Source: an uncultured Treponema sp. (GTDB lineage Bacteria; Spirochaetota; Spirochaetia; Treponematales; Treponemataceae). Taken from it: a stretch of DNA of 64,000 nt. Location: assembly GCA_934718065.1 (NCBI GenBank), contig CAKUZR010000005.1:79843-143842 (forward strand), written 5' to 3'. Position 1 is the first letter of the stretch. Every line of letters begins with the position of its first letter. Both the position numbers and the translations under genes were made by a program. Shown here one piece after another: positions 52,678-62,060 of the stretch. The notes beneath the pieces are model-generated. The model was not told where the DNA came from. It saw only the letters and a program-made list of their open reading frames with translations, and did no database searches.

Positions 52678-55509
52678 ATGAAAAAAAAACATAAAAAAAT
52701 AAAGAAAAGCGCAAAATTCTTGAGTTTCGCGGTTGTTTCCTCCGTTTTTGCTTTTGTTTCGCTTCTGACGTTTGCAGGAATTTTTGAAAAGTTTGAATAC
52801 AAATTCTACGATATTCTGCTTGGATTCAAGAAAGCTCCTGCCGAGCGGGAAGAAATTCTTCTTGTTGACATTGACGATGTTTCTCTGGAGCAGATGGGCG
52901 CATGGCCCTGGCCGCGGGACAAAATCGCTGATTCGCTGCTTTATATGCGTGAATTCGGGGCAAAAACTGCCGTTTTCGATATTGAGTATCTTTCAAAGTC
53001 GGAAAAATCCGTGGATTATTCAGTCTATGATAAAATTCTTGAAAATCCGGCGGAAAATGCGCAGGATATTGGGAATCTTTTTTTAGACAACGACGATTAT
53101 TTTTCGCGCGCGGTTCAGTTTTTCGGAAACACTTGGCTCACAATAAATTCCGCGAATCTTGCGATTGAATATGAAGAAAACGAGCTTGATTATGCGAAAA
53201 AGCGTTTTCTTTATCAGGCGGAGGATGAGAAAAATTTCCTGGAAAAGGAAAACTGCACCCGAAGCTACTCGGATTTTTCTCCGGCGCTGGATATTTTTAT
53301 GTCTCATGCGGCCGGCGCAGGTTTTACAAACGTTCGGATTGACTCTGACGGCGTGCGCAGACGGCTTCCGCTTCTTATAAAATATGATGACGGAGTTCTG
53401 GCTCAGCTTTCGTTCGCTCCGGCTCTGAAAATTCTGAATCCTGAAAAAATCAAAGTTCTGAAACATTCTGTTGTTCTGGAAAACTGCACATACACGGATT
53501 CTGACGGACAGCAAAAGCTTAAGACGATAAAAATTCCGGTTGACAGCCACGGCGCAATGCTTATCAACTGGCTGAAAAAGCCTTTCGCGGCGACAAAAAC
53601 TATTCAGAACTCAAACGGTGGCTACGAGGAAATCCCGGATGCGGAAAACACTTCGTTCAGCCACTGCTCGGTTTACAATCTTTGGTTTATGTCGCAGACG
53701 GAAAAAACGTTCCGCTCCTCGCTTGAATATTTTTTCAGCTTTTTGAAGGCGGATTTTAATCCTGAGGAAACTGATTCATCGGCTTTTGAAGTTTATTCTC
53801 TTTTGAATGAGGCTGAGGAAATCTCGGAATTCAAGGAATACATTTTAAGCTGCATGAACGGTTTTGATGCGGAAGGAAATGCCTTGGAGGGCGGTGTGAG
53901 CGACGAGGTTTTTGCGGAGTATTTTGAGGCGCGGCAGAAATATTTTGAAAATCTTGCCCGTTTTGTGCGCGGAAAAAATTTTGAGGATGCAGTCCGGGCT
54001 TTCCCGGAAATTTATTCTGAAGCGGAATATTTTTTTGACAATGTAAGCGTTTTTACTGAATATTTCCCGGAAATGCAGAATCTTTTTGAAGGAAAATTCT
54101 GCATAATCGGAAACACTGGAAGCGGAACAACAGATTTGGGCTCAACGCCGTTCCAGAATTCCTACCCGAACGTTGGAACGCACGCAAATGTCTACAACAC
54201 AATTATGACGGAAGAATTTGTGACGCCTGTCGGCTGGCTTCTGGCGGCTTTTGGGGCTGCCGTCCTTTCGTTTTTTGCGTTCGCCTTTCATTCTGAGCGC
54301 AAAGTTGTTGTTCAGAGCCTTTTTGGATGCGGACTTCTGCTGGTTGTTGTTGCGGTTCCGGTTCTGCTGATGCATTTCTTCAGAATTTACGTTCCTCTTG
54401 CTTCTCCGGTTTTGATTTCTGTGCTTTCGTTTGTTCTTGTAACGTTCATTCGTTTCCGTTCTTCTGAAAAAGACCGAAGGTTTATCACGGACGCGTTCAG
54501 CCAGTGCCTTTCAAAGGATGTTGTTCAGGAAATTATAAAAGATCCGTCGAAGCTGGTTCTTGGCGGAAAAAACTATGATATGACGGCGATTTTCACAGAT
54601 ATTCAGAAATTTTCCGGATTTTCAGAGCTTCTGACCGCCGGCGAGCTTGTCGCCCTTTTGAATTATTACCTTACAAAAATGAGCGATATTATAATCGAGG
54701 AGCATGGAACTGTTGACAAGTATGAAGGCGACGCGATTGTTGCGTTTGTAGGCGCGCCGGTTGCGATGAAAGACCATGCGAAGCGGGCCTGCGCTGCTGC
54801 CTTGAAAATGAAAAAAGCGGAAGCGGCTATAAACAAGGAAATCCTGGAAATTGCGGCGCTTGAGGAAAAACCTGATTCTGTTCCGGCCGAGCTTTTTTCC
54901 GCGTTTAAGATTATGGTTCAGAACGGCAGGAAAATTTTTACGCGCATCGGCCTGAATTCCGGGGAAATTGTCGCGGGCTTTATGGGAAGCGACAACAAGA
55001 AAAACTATACTGTCATGGGAAACAACGTGAATCTTGCGAGCCGCCTTGAAGGCGTGAACAAGCAGTATTCTACCGGCGGAATTCTGATGAGCGAGGCGAC
55101 CCGCAAAATGCTCGGCGAGGAATTTATTGTGCGCAGCCTTGACCGCGTTCAGGTTGTGAATGTTAAAACTCCAATCCGGCTTTATGAGCTTCTTGCCTTC
55201 AAGTCTGATGCGGACGAAAAATTCCTTTCATATATAAGGCTCTGGGAGCAGACTATGAAGATTTTTGAGGCGGGAAATTATTCTTCCGCCCTGAATATGT
55301 TCAAAAAACTTCAGCTTGTTCAGCCGGAAGACAAAACCTGCACATATTATATTTCGCTTCTGGAAAAATTCTTTGTGCAGGGCAAATTTCCTACGCTCCA
55401 GGATGATTTTGGAGTCGCATTCAACGCGGAAAATCCTACGGACATGGATAAGTCCTGGATTGGAACTGAAAAAGAAATCAAGGGAACGTTCACGCTTCTG
55501 CAGAAGTAG
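52678..55509 (+). CDS. CHASE2-domain class III adenylate/guanylate cyclase
   Basis: 943 residues. Helix 1 near 20-40, a large extracytoplasmic CHASE2 domain (EILLVDIDDVSLEQMGAWPW, RDKIADSLLYMREFGAKTAV), with a long insertion of about 200 residues, then three helices at about 520-600 and the cyclase domain at about 625-815. The catalytic pattern is present: AIFTDIQKFSGF and DKYEGDAIVAFVG (two metal Asp), NSGEIVAGFMG and YTVMGNNVNLASRLEGVNKQ (Asn and Arg of the transition state). A Thr at the base-binding position fits adenylate cyclase of the class IIIb type. A short TPR-like C-terminus follows. It senses an outside signal and makes cyclic nucleotide inside. Confidence 0.9.
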   Translation: MKKKHKKIKKSAKFLSFAVVSSVFAFVSLLTFAGIFEKFEYKFYDILLGFKKAPAEREEILLVDIDDVSLEQMGAWPWPRDKIADSLLYMREFGAKTAVFDIEYLSKSEKSVDYSVYDKILENPAENAQDIGNLFLDNDDYFSRAVQFFGNTWLTINSANLAIEYEENELDYAKKRFLYQAEDEKNFLEKENCTRSYSDFSPALDIFMSHAAGAGFTNVRIDSDGVRRRLPLLIKYDDGVLAQLSFAPALKILNPEKIKVLKHSVVLENCTYTDSDGQQKLKTIKIPVDSHGAMLINWLKKPFAATKTIQNSNGGYEEIPDAENTSFSHCSVYNLWFMSQTEKTFRSSLEYFFSFLKADFNPEETDSSAFEVYSLLNEAEEISEFKEYILSCMNGFDAEGNALEGGVSDEVFAEYFEARQKYFENLARFVRGKNFEDAVRAFPEIYSEAEYFFDNVSVFTEYFPEMQNLFEGKFCIIGNTGSGTTDLGSTPFQNSYPNVGTHANVYNTIMTEEFVTPVGWLLAAFGAAVLSFFAFAFHSERKVVVQSLFGCGLLLVVVAVPVLLMHFFRIYVPLASPVLISVLSFVLVTFIRFRSSEKDRRFITDAFSQCLSKDVVQEIIKDPSKLVLGGKNYDMTAIFTDIQKFSGFSELLTAGELVALLNYYLTKMSDIIIEEHGTVDKYEGDAIVAFVGAPVAMKDHAKRACAAALKMKKAEAAINKEILEIAALEEKPDSVPAELFSAFKIMVQNGRKIFTRIGLNSGEIVAGFMGSDNKKNYTVMGNNVNLASRLEGVNKQYSTGGILMSEATRKMLGEEFIVRSLDRVQVVNVKTPIRLYELLAFKSDADEKFLSYIRLWEQTMKIFEAGNYSSALNMFKKLQLVQPEDKTCTYYISLLEKFFVQGKFPTLQDDFGVAFNAENPTDMDKSWIGTEKEIKGTFTLLQK

Positions 55510-55522
55510 AGCCGCCCGGTTT

Positions 55523-56173
55523 CTAAAGAACTGTTCCGATTTCTTTAAGGCTGGAAAGAATTTTCCAGCTTATGGATTTCAGTTTTTCATCCGGCTGAAT
55601 CTTGTCCGGAATCATTATTGTGCGGATTTTTGCGTTCACCGCGCTGTTTACGCCGTTCGGGCTGTCTTCTATTGCTACGGCGTTTTCTGCGTCCGCGTTG
55701 ATTGACTCCAGGGCTTTCAGGTAAATTTCAGGATTCGGCTTTGAATGTTCAACCATGTCGCCGGTTGTTATTGTCTTGAAATAATCAAAGATTCCGGCGG
55801 CTTTTAGCTGCTTCTGCACAACTGAATTTCTTGTGGAGGAGGCGAGCGCGACCGTATATTTTTTGCTCAGGTAATCCAGCGCGTCTTTTGCGCCCGGCAT
55901 TAAAGGAATTCCGTTGCGTTCAGAGATTTGTGTGAAAAGCTCCGAGGTGCGGTCGATGAATTTTTCACTTGGAAAATCTTTTCCGTAGATATTGCGTAAA
56001 AGCGCATACGTGTCCGCCCGGTTTGCGCCCATGCAGCGTGCGTTTGCGTCGGAGATATTTTTCATTCCGAATTCTTCCGCGGCAAGTTCCCAGGTTTTCC
56101 AGCTTATTGTCTCCGTGTCCAGAAGAACTCCGTCCATGTCAAAAATTACAGCTTTTATTTGTGCAGTTTCCAT
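55523..56173 (-). CDS. HAD-family phosphatase/phosphoglucomutase-like
   Basis: 216 residues from the ATG at 56173. HAD motifs: VIFDMDGVLLDTE (nucleophile Asp 12), LASSTRNSVVQKQLKAAGIF (motif II), KPNPEIYLKALESI (motif III Lys) and AIEDSPNGVNSA (motif IV). The cap helix set is like beta-phosphoglucomutase and related sugar phosphatases, and maltose-degrading context elsewhere in the window would fit beta-PGM, but the deciding cap residues are not clear. Convergent with the cyclase, only 13 bases away. Confidence 0.85.
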   Translation of the reverse strand: METAQIKAVIFDMDGVLLDTETISWKTWELAAEEFGMKNISDANARCMGANRADTYALLRNIYGKDFPSEKFIDRTSELFTQISERNGIPLMPGAKDALDYLSKKYTVALASSTRNSVVQKQLKAAGIFDYFKTITTGDMVEHSKPNPEIYLKALESINADAENAVAIEDSPNGVNSAVNAKIRTIMIPDKIQPDEKLKSISWKILSSLKEIGTVL

Positions 56174-56209
56174 ATTTTTATTATAGTGTTTATCAGAAAG
56201 GAATTGAAT

Positions 56210-56923
56210 ATGGATAGTCAAAAAAAAGAAGAAGAATATGCAAAAATTGAAGAGCTGATTTCGATTTTTGAAAAAAATAATCCTGTTTCTGCGGACAGAA
56301 AGTTTGATTTGGAAGCGGTGAAAAAAACTTATTATGAAATGCTCGGAAAAGTTCTTTCAAACGCAGACGAAGAGGAAGACCTGAAAAAATGGATGGACTC
56401 GCATGATTTCTGGAAGTCGCCGGCAAGCACTCGTTTTCACGGAAACTGGGAATCGGGGCTTTGCGTTCATTCTTTGATGGTTACTGTGCAGGCGTTGAAA
56501 TTTGCGCGTCCTGTTCTTGAAAATTTCTACAGCACGCCGCTAGGTCTTGCCGGAAAATTTGAAATCACCGCGGAAGATATTGTGGTCGCCGGAATTGCCC
56601 ACGATTTCTGCAAGGCTGGAAGCTACACGACTGAATACCGAAACACGAAGGATTTCATGGGAAACTGGGTTAAAAAATCATTCTATAAAACCCGGGAAGA
56701 CTCGCGGAATCTTGGCCACGGAAATGAGTCTGTCCTGGATTTGCTGGAGTCAATGCCTTCGTTTGTAAAGCGGCGCACGGTTCTGGAGGCGGTCAGCCGG
56801 CACATGGGCTTCAGCGACGTTACGGACACTGAAAAAATGAATTATTCAAATTTCCTGCAGAATCCTCTGGTGGTTCTTATTCAGCTTGCGGACGAAACAG
56901 CTGCTTCCTGGTGGGATTGTTAG
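56210..56923 (+). CDS. HD-domain hydrolase
   Basis: 237 residues from the ATG at 56210 (AAAGGA upstream). The HD metal residues are visible: ESGLCVHSLM (His 87), VVAGIAHDFCKAG (His-Asp 131-132) and, further on, ESVLDLLESM and SRHMGF. Such proteins are metal-dependent phosphohydrolases of nucleotides or nucleic acid ends; the specific substrate is unknown. The upstream HAD gene is divergent with a 36-base gap, so both promoters lie in that small region. Confidence 0.75.
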   Translation: MDSQKKEEEYAKIEELISIFEKNNPVSADRKFDLEAVKKTYYEMLGKVLSNADEEEDLKKWMDSHDFWKSPASTRFHGNWESGLCVHSLMVTVQALKFARPVLENFYSTPLGLAGKFEITAEDIVVAGIAHDFCKAGSYTTEYRNTKDFMGNWVKKSFYKTREDSRNLGHGNESVLDLLESMPSFVKRRTVLEAVSRHMGFSDVTDTEKMNYSNFLQNPLVVLIQLADETAASWWDC

Positions 56924-56986
56924 AACTTTCATATTTCGTTAAAATATTACAAGAAGATTTTATATTATTTTGTAAAGGAAAAGAAA

Positions 56987-59047
56987 ATGCCAACTGACCT
57001 AAGTAAAATGCGCAATATTGGAATTATGGCTCATATTGACGCTGGAAAAACAACAACGACTGAACGAATTTTGTATTACACTGGAAAAATTCATAAAATC
57101 GGTGAAATTGACGATGGTCAGGCTACAATGGACTGGATGCAGCAGGAGCAGGAGCGTGGAATCACAATTTGCTCGGCGGCGACAACAACTTACTGGAATA
57201 AATATCAGATAAATATAATTGACACTCCCGGCCACGTTGATTTTACGGCCGAAGTTGAACGTTCCCTTCGAGTTCTGGACGGCGCGGTTGCAGTTGTATG
57301 CGCTGTTGACGGTGTTCAGCCGCAGACAGAAACTGTATGGAAGCAGGCGGATTCCTTCAGCGTTCCGCGCATTATTTATATGAACAAAATGGACAGAATC
57401 GGCGCGGATTATTTCGGCTCGATTGAGGATGTTCAGAACAAGTTCGGCGTTGAATGTGTCGCGCTTCAGATTCCGATTGGCCAGGGGCAGGATTTTGAAG
57501 GCCTGGTTGACCTTTTGAAAATGAAGGAGCTGCGTTTTGAAGGCGACGAGGGCGAAAAAGTTGTTGAAAGCGAGATTGCTCCCGAACGTGCGGAAGACGC
57601 TAAGAAGTGGCGCGAAAAGCTGATTGACCAGGTTGCCTCAACAGACGATTCTCTTGCGGAAATTTATCTTGAAGGCGGCGAAATTTCCGTTGACCAGCTG
57701 AAAAAGGCGTTGCGCGCGGCTACAATTTCCCGCGCGGTTGTTCCGGTTGTTCTTGGCTCAAGCCGCCATAACCAGGGCGTTCAGCCTTTGATTGACGCGG
57801 TGATTGACTTTTTGCCTTGCCCTACGGATATTCCGCCGGCCAAAGGAATTCATGTCAAAAAAGACAAGGAGGAGGAAGTTTCCGTTCCTTGCGATGCCAC
57901 CAAGCCTGCTCTTGGGCTTGTGTTTAAAATTCAGTATGACAAGGAAATGGGTTCTCTGGCGTATGTAAGAATGTATTCTGGAAAAATTGCGTCCGGAACT
58001 CAGATTCTGAACATCAACAAGAAAAAGCGCGAGCGTGTGAACAGAATTCTCCGTATGCACGCGGACAAAAGCGAAGCCCTGAACAGCGTTGAAGCCGGAG
58101 ACATTGCGGTTTTTGTAGGGCTTAAGCTTGCCCAGACTGGAGATTCAATTGGAAGCGAAGGATTTCCGGTTCTTCTTGAAAAGCCTGTTTTCCCGCAGCC
58201 GGTTATTTCAGTTGCCCTGGAGCCTGAAAGCATGAGCGAGCGCGACAAAATGAACGAAACTCTGGAAATTCTTTCAAAGGAAGATCCTACCTTTACATAC
58301 CACGAAGATGAAGAAACCGGACAGCTTATTATAAGCGGAATGGGCGAGCTTCACCTTGATGTTCTTGTAACAAGAATGAAGGACGATTTCGGCGTTAAGT
58401 GCCGCGTTGGAAATCCGCAGGTTACTTACCGCGAGTCTGTTACGGCTTCCGCTGAAATTTCCGAGACATTTGAAAAAGTTCTTGCAGGAAAAGAAAACAA
58501 AGCCGGAATCACCCTGAAAGTTGAGCCGCGTGAAACTGGTTCTGGAAACAGCTATTCATGCACTGTGCGCGGAAAGCAGGAAATCCCGGATGAAATTTTT
58601 GAGGCTGTTGAGAACGCTTTGAAATCGTGCCTGGATTCTGGAATCAACTACGGCTATCCTTGCGCAGACATTGCGGTTACAGTCACAGGAATTGACTACG
58701 ACGAGCTTACCGCCTCAACTTTCGCTTTTGAAGCGTGCGCGGCTCAGGCGTTCGACAAGGCTTGCAACCAGGCGAAACCGGAGCTTCTGGAGCCTGTTAT
58801 GAACGTTGATATTTCATGCCCTAAGGAATTTGTGGGCGAGGCGATGAGCCAGATGACCCAGCGCGGCGGAATTATTCTTGGCCAGGATTCAAAGTCCAGC
58901 GAGGAAATTATTCATGCGCAGGCGCCGATGGCAAAAATGTTCGGGTTCACAACAAATCTCCGCTCCGCAACAAAGGGAATGGCGAGCTTCAGCCTTGAAT
59001 TCAGCCATTTCCAGGTTAAGGAAGGCGGACTTGGGAACGCGTACTGA
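56987..59047 (+). CDS. fusA: Elongation factor G
   Basis: 686 residues, the normal length. GTPase motifs are AHIDAGKTTTTERIL (P-loop), QQEQERGITICSAATT (switch region), IDTPGHVDFTAEVERSL and MNKMDRIGA; domain II follows (PALGLVFKIQYDKEMGSLAY), then III-V ending with QAPMAKMFGFTTNLRSATKG. GITIC replaces the usual GITIT in the switch. Spirochaetes carry divergent extra EF-Gs, so this may be the spdEFG-type paralogue rather than the main copy; it cannot be told here. Catalyses translocation of tRNA-mRNA on the ribosome. Confidence 0.93.
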   Translation: MPTDLSKMRNIGIMAHIDAGKTTTTERILYYTGKIHKIGEIDDGQATMDWMQQEQERGITICSAATTTYWNKYQINIIDTPGHVDFTAEVERSLRVLDGAVAVVCAVDGVQPQTETVWKQADSFSVPRIIYMNKMDRIGADYFGSIEDVQNKFGVECVALQIPIGQGQDFEGLVDLLKMKELRFEGDEGEKVVESEIAPERAEDAKKWREKLIDQVASTDDSLAEIYLEGGEISVDQLKKALRAATISRAVVPVVLGSSRHNQGVQPLIDAVIDFLPCPTDIPPAKGIHVKKDKEEEVSVPCDATKPALGLVFKIQYDKEMGSLAYVRMYSGKIASGTQILNINKKKRERVNRILRMHADKSEALNSVEAGDIAVFVGLKLAQTGDSIGSEGFPVLLEKPVFPQPVISVALEPESMSERDKMNETLEILSKEDPTFTYHEDEETGQLIISGMGELHLDVLVTRMKDDFGVKCRVGNPQVTYRESVTASAEISETFEKVLAGKENKAGITLKVEPRETGSGNSYSCTVRGKQEIPDEIFEAVENALKSCLDSGINYGYPCADIAVTVTGIDYDELTASTFAFEACAAQAFDKACNQAKPELLEPVMNVDISCPKEFVGEAMSQMTQRGGIILGQDSKSSEEIIHAQAPMAKMFGFTTNLRSATKGMASFSLEFSHFQVKEGGLGNAY

Positions 59048-59055
59048 TTTTTGCT

Positions 59056-59091
59056 CCAGGGTTGAAAGTTGAAAAACACTTTTAATCCTGG
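59056..59091 (+). terminator. Stem-loop after fusA
   Basis: A 14-bp stem with two G-T pairs (arms beginning CCAGG and ending CCTGG) around an 8-base loop. The sequence after it is GC-rich (CGGCCGCCGCC) without a T-run, so termination is weak or absent. Confidence 0.45.
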
Positions 59092-59134
59092 CGGCCGCCG
59101 CCGATAATTCTTGTGAAAACTTGTGAGGTGTAAA

Positions 59135-59956
59135 ATGAAAAAATATATTTTGGTTCTTGCGGCAGCCTTTGTTTCATTTGCGGCTTGCGCCCAGAAAAAA
59201 TCCCAGCCGGCTCAGAATGTGGTTCAGGCTGAAAATCCGGACTTTGCAAAGATTGACGAAATTCTTTCAAAAATGTCGGCGCGCGCCCAGAAAGAAATTG
59301 TTATTTCCGACAAGAATGCGTTTCTTTCCGACTTGTACAATGTTCTTTCCGAAGAAAAAAAATACCGCGGCGATGACCTGAATCTTTATTATCTTATTGA
59401 TAAAAATCATCCGGTTTCTTCAACTTATGTTCCAAAAGACTTAGTTCCGCTTGTTAAAAATGAATTTTACTCGCTCAACCGGAACGACCTTTCACTTCGT
59501 CCTGATGTTGAAAAGGCTTTGCGCGAAATGGCGCAGGCTTCGCTGAAAGACGGAATCCGGCTTCTTGTAAGCTCAACTTACCGTTCCTATGATTACCAGA
59601 AAAATCTTTTTGCCTACTGGGTTAAGGTTGACGGGCTTGAGGAGGCTGAAAGAGAAAGCGCTCGCCCTGGAACAAGCCAGCATCAGCTTGGCGTTGCAAT
59701 TGACTTTGGCTCGATTACAGACGATTTTGCGGACACCGAGATGGGAAAATGGATTTACAAGAACGGCGCGAAATTCGGCTGGAGCCTTTCGTTTCCTAAG
59801 CAGTACGAGGACATAACAGGCTACCGCTGGGAAAGCTGGCATTTCAGGTACATTGGTGTGCCGGCTTGCCAGATGCAGGAAAAATGGTTCTGCGGTGTTC
59901 AGCAGTATATGCTTGAATTTATTGACCTGTGGAAGCAGTACGAGCTTGTGCGCTGA
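59135..59956 (+). CDS. D-alanyl-D-alanine carboxypeptidase, VanY family lipoprotein
   Basis: 273 residues from the ATG at 59135 (GAGGTG upstream); a GTG four codons earlier is inside that ribosome site. Lipobox FAAC puts the mature N-terminus at Cys 18. The metallopeptidase signature is complete: SSTYRSYDYQKNLF, RPGTSQHQLGVAIDFG (SxHxxGxAxD, zinc His and Asp) and YRWESWHFRYIG (ExWH, catalytic Glu and third His). It trims the terminal D-Ala of pentapeptide stems in the periplasm. Confidence 0.92.
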   Translation: MKKYILVLAAAFVSFAACAQKKSQPAQNVVQAENPDFAKIDEILSKMSARAQKEIVISDKNAFLSDLYNVLSEEKKYRGDDLNLYYLIDKNHPVSSTYVPKDLVPLVKNEFYSLNRNDLSLRPDVEKALREMAQASLKDGIRLLVSSTYRSYDYQKNLFAYWVKVDGLEEAERESARPGTSQHQLGVAIDFGSITDDFADTEMGKWIYKNGAKFGWSLSFPKQYEDITGYRWESWHFRYIGVPACQMQEKWFCGVQQYMLEFIDLWKQYELVR

Positions 59957-60005
59957 AAATTTGTTTCCAGCGGATGAAAAAATTGTAAAAATAAACGTAA
60001 TCTTA

Positions 60006-60034
60006 TTGACATAAAACGTATTTTTTTATATATT
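60006..60034 (+). promoter_or_regulatory. Promoter of tRNA-Leu
   Basis: TTGACA, 17-base spacer, TATATT: a near-consensus vegetative promoter about 10 bases before the mature tRNA 5' end. Confidence 0.85.
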
Positions 60035-60044
60035 ATTTTCACCT

Positions 60045-60126
60045 GCGGCGATGTTGGAATTGGTAGACAAGCAAGGTTGAGGTCCTTGTGTTGCAAGACG
60101 TGCAGGTTCAAGTCCTGTTCGCCGCA
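60045..60126 (+). tRNA. tRNA-Leu (anticodon GAG)
   Basis: 82 bases. Acceptor stem GCGGCGA pairs with TCGCCGC, discriminator A at 60126; CCA is not encoded. D-arm GGAATTGGTAGAC; anticodon stem CAAGG/CCTTG with GAG at 60079-60081 (reads CUC/CUU). A short extra arm and T-arm GCAGGTTCAAGTCCTGT complete a class II tRNA-Leu. A terminator follows seven bases downstream. Confidence 0.95.
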
Positions 60127-60132
60127 CTTGTC

Positions 60133-60164
60133 AAAGGGAATGCTTAAAGCATTCCTTTTTTTTT
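60133..60164 (+). terminator. Intrinsic terminator after tRNA-Leu
   Basis: GGAATGC/GCATTCC stem with five-base loop, extended by flanking A/T pairs, followed by nine T. Confidence 0.92.
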
Positions 60165-60182
60165 GAAAAATGGAGTTTTATT

Positions 60183-62009
60183 ATGGCTGATGTGAAATCT
60201 GCAATGAGAAAAGTTGTTTGCAAGGCGCTCAACGATTTTATAGAAACAAAAGGCGGAGATTCTGTTGACGAGGAAAAGATTGTGGTTCAGACTACGCCGA
60301 ATCCAGAAATGGGTGATCTTGGAGTTCCTGTGTTTGCTTTTGCAAAAACTTTGCGCATGGCGCCGCCGCAGATTTCAGCTGAAGTTGTAAAAATCATAAA
60401 CGAAAAATATCCGGAAGAGGCGAAAGGCTGCGGAGAATTTGCCGCTGTAGGGCCTTATGTTAATCTTAAGCTGAACAAGGCTGACCAGGCCGGTTCAATT
60501 CTTAAAAAGATTTTTGAGCAGGGCGAAAAGTACGGCTCTTTGAACGAGGAAGGAAAGCCTTTCCTTGACGGCCGTAAAGTTATGATTGAATTTTCAGCCC
60601 CGAACACAAACAAGCCTCTTCATCTTGGCCATTTAAGAAATGACGCGCTTGGCGAGTCTGTAAGCCGCATTCTGAAGGCGGCCGGCGCGGAAGTTCAGAA
60701 AGTGAATCTTGTTAACAACCGCGGCGTTCATATCTGCAAAAGCATGCTTGCGTACAAGTGGTTCCACGAGGCTAAAGGCGAAACTCCGGAATCTTTGGGC
60801 ATAAAGGGCGATCATTTTGTTGGCCAGTGCTATGTTGAATTTGACCGCTGGCTGAAAGGCGAGAAGGACAAGCCGGAAACAGCTCATCCGGAGGCGCTGG
60901 CGCAGGCGGAGGAAATGCTTGTAAAATGGGAATCCGGCGATCCGGAAGTTCATGCTCTGTGGAAAAAAATGAACGACTGGACAATCAACGGAATCAAGGA
61001 AACTTACGCGCGCACAGGCGTTTCTTTTGACCGTTTCTATTTTGAAAGCGAAACATACTTGAAAGGAAAGGACGAGATTCTAAAAGGTCTGGAAAAAGGC
61101 ATTTTCTTCAAGGCTGAGGACGGTTCTGTCCGCATTGATGTTACGGATGTTGTGGGCAAGGGAAAGGACGAGGACAGCCACGAGAAAGTTCTTCTGCGAA
61201 AGGACGGCACTTCCGTTTATATTACCCAGGACATTGGAACTGCAATCAGCCGTCATGCTGACTGGCCTTTTAATCAGCTTGTGTATGTTGTTGCAAGCGA
61301 GCAGAATTATCATTTCAAGATTTTGTTCTATATATTGAAGAAGCTTGGCTTTGACTGGGCTGAAAAACTTTATCATCTTAGCTACGGGCTTGTGAACTTG
61401 CCTAGCGGACGCATGAAAAGCCGTGAAGGCACAATTGTTGACGCGGACGACCTTATTGATTCTTTGCATGGTGATGCCCTGAAGGCGATTGAGGAGCGCG
61501 GCCGTGAATCAGATGTTGACGCGGACGATGTTGCTGAAAAAGTTGCGCTTGCGGCTTTGCATTACTATCTTCTGCAGGCGACACCAATCAAGGATATGCT
61601 TTTTAATCCTGCTGAAAGCCTTAGCTTCAACGGAAACACAGGACCGTATCTTCAGTACATGGGCGCAAGAATCAGCTCGATTCTGGAAAAAGCCAGGGCT
61701 TCCGGAGTTACTGCGGACGTTAAGTATGCGGACAGCCTGAAAGCGCCGGAGGAATGGGAGCTTATAAAGGCTCTTGGCAATTTCCCGGAAACAGTTTCAA
61801 AAGCCGCGGAAAACCTTGATCCAAGCGTAATGGCTGCGTACCTTTACGATTTGAGCAAACTGTTCAGCAAATTCTACCAGAACTGCTCAATTGTGAACGC
61901 CGAAACCGCCGAGCTGAAAAGCGCGCGCCTTTTCCTTGCTGAATGCACGCTTACAGTAATGAAAAAAGCCATGAACATGGTTCTAGTTCCATTCCTGGAA
62001 AAAATGTAA
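60183..62009 (+). CDS. argS: Arginyl-tRNA synthetase
   Basis: 608 residues, slightly long for ArgRS. Signature APNTNKPLHLGHLRNDALGE (HIGH-like HLGH at about 146), VASEQNYHFKILFYILKKLG, LVNLPSGRMKSREGT (KMSKS-like) and the C-terminal anticodon-binding helical domain (YLYDLSKLFSKFYQNCSI). It ligates arginine to tRNA-Arg. GGAG eight bases before ATG. It follows the tRNA-Leu terminator and ends in its own terminator at 62027. Confidence 0.96.
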   Translation: MADVKSAMRKVVCKALNDFIETKGGDSVDEEKIVVQTTPNPEMGDLGVPVFAFAKTLRMAPPQISAEVVKIINEKYPEEAKGCGEFAAVGPYVNLKLNKADQAGSILKKIFEQGEKYGSLNEEGKPFLDGRKVMIEFSAPNTNKPLHLGHLRNDALGESVSRILKAAGAEVQKVNLVNNRGVHICKSMLAYKWFHEAKGETPESLGIKGDHFVGQCYVEFDRWLKGEKDKPETAHPEALAQAEEMLVKWESGDPEVHALWKKMNDWTINGIKETYARTGVSFDRFYFESETYLKGKDEILKGLEKGIFFKAEDGSVRIDVTDVVGKGKDEDSHEKVLLRKDGTSVYITQDIGTAISRHADWPFNQLVYVVASEQNYHFKILFYILKKLGFDWAEKLYHLSYGLVNLPSGRMKSREGTIVDADDLIDSLHGDALKAIEERGRESDVDADDVAEKVALAALHYYLLQATPIKDMLFNPAESLSFNGNTGPYLQYMGARISSILEKARASGVTADVKYADSLKAPEEWELIKALGNFPETVSKAAENLDPSVMAAYLYDLSKLFSKFYQNCSIVNAETAELKSARLFLAECTLTVMKKAMNMVLVPFLEKM

Positions 62010-62026
62010 AAGCTTTTCAGCACAAG

Positions 62027-62054
62027 TCAGCGGAAATTTTCTCCGCTGATTTTT
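62027..62054 (+). terminator. Intrinsic terminator after argS
   Basis: TCAGCGGA/TCCGCTGA, 8-bp stem, 7-base loop, then five T. Confidence 0.88.
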
Positions 62055-62060
62055 GTGTGT

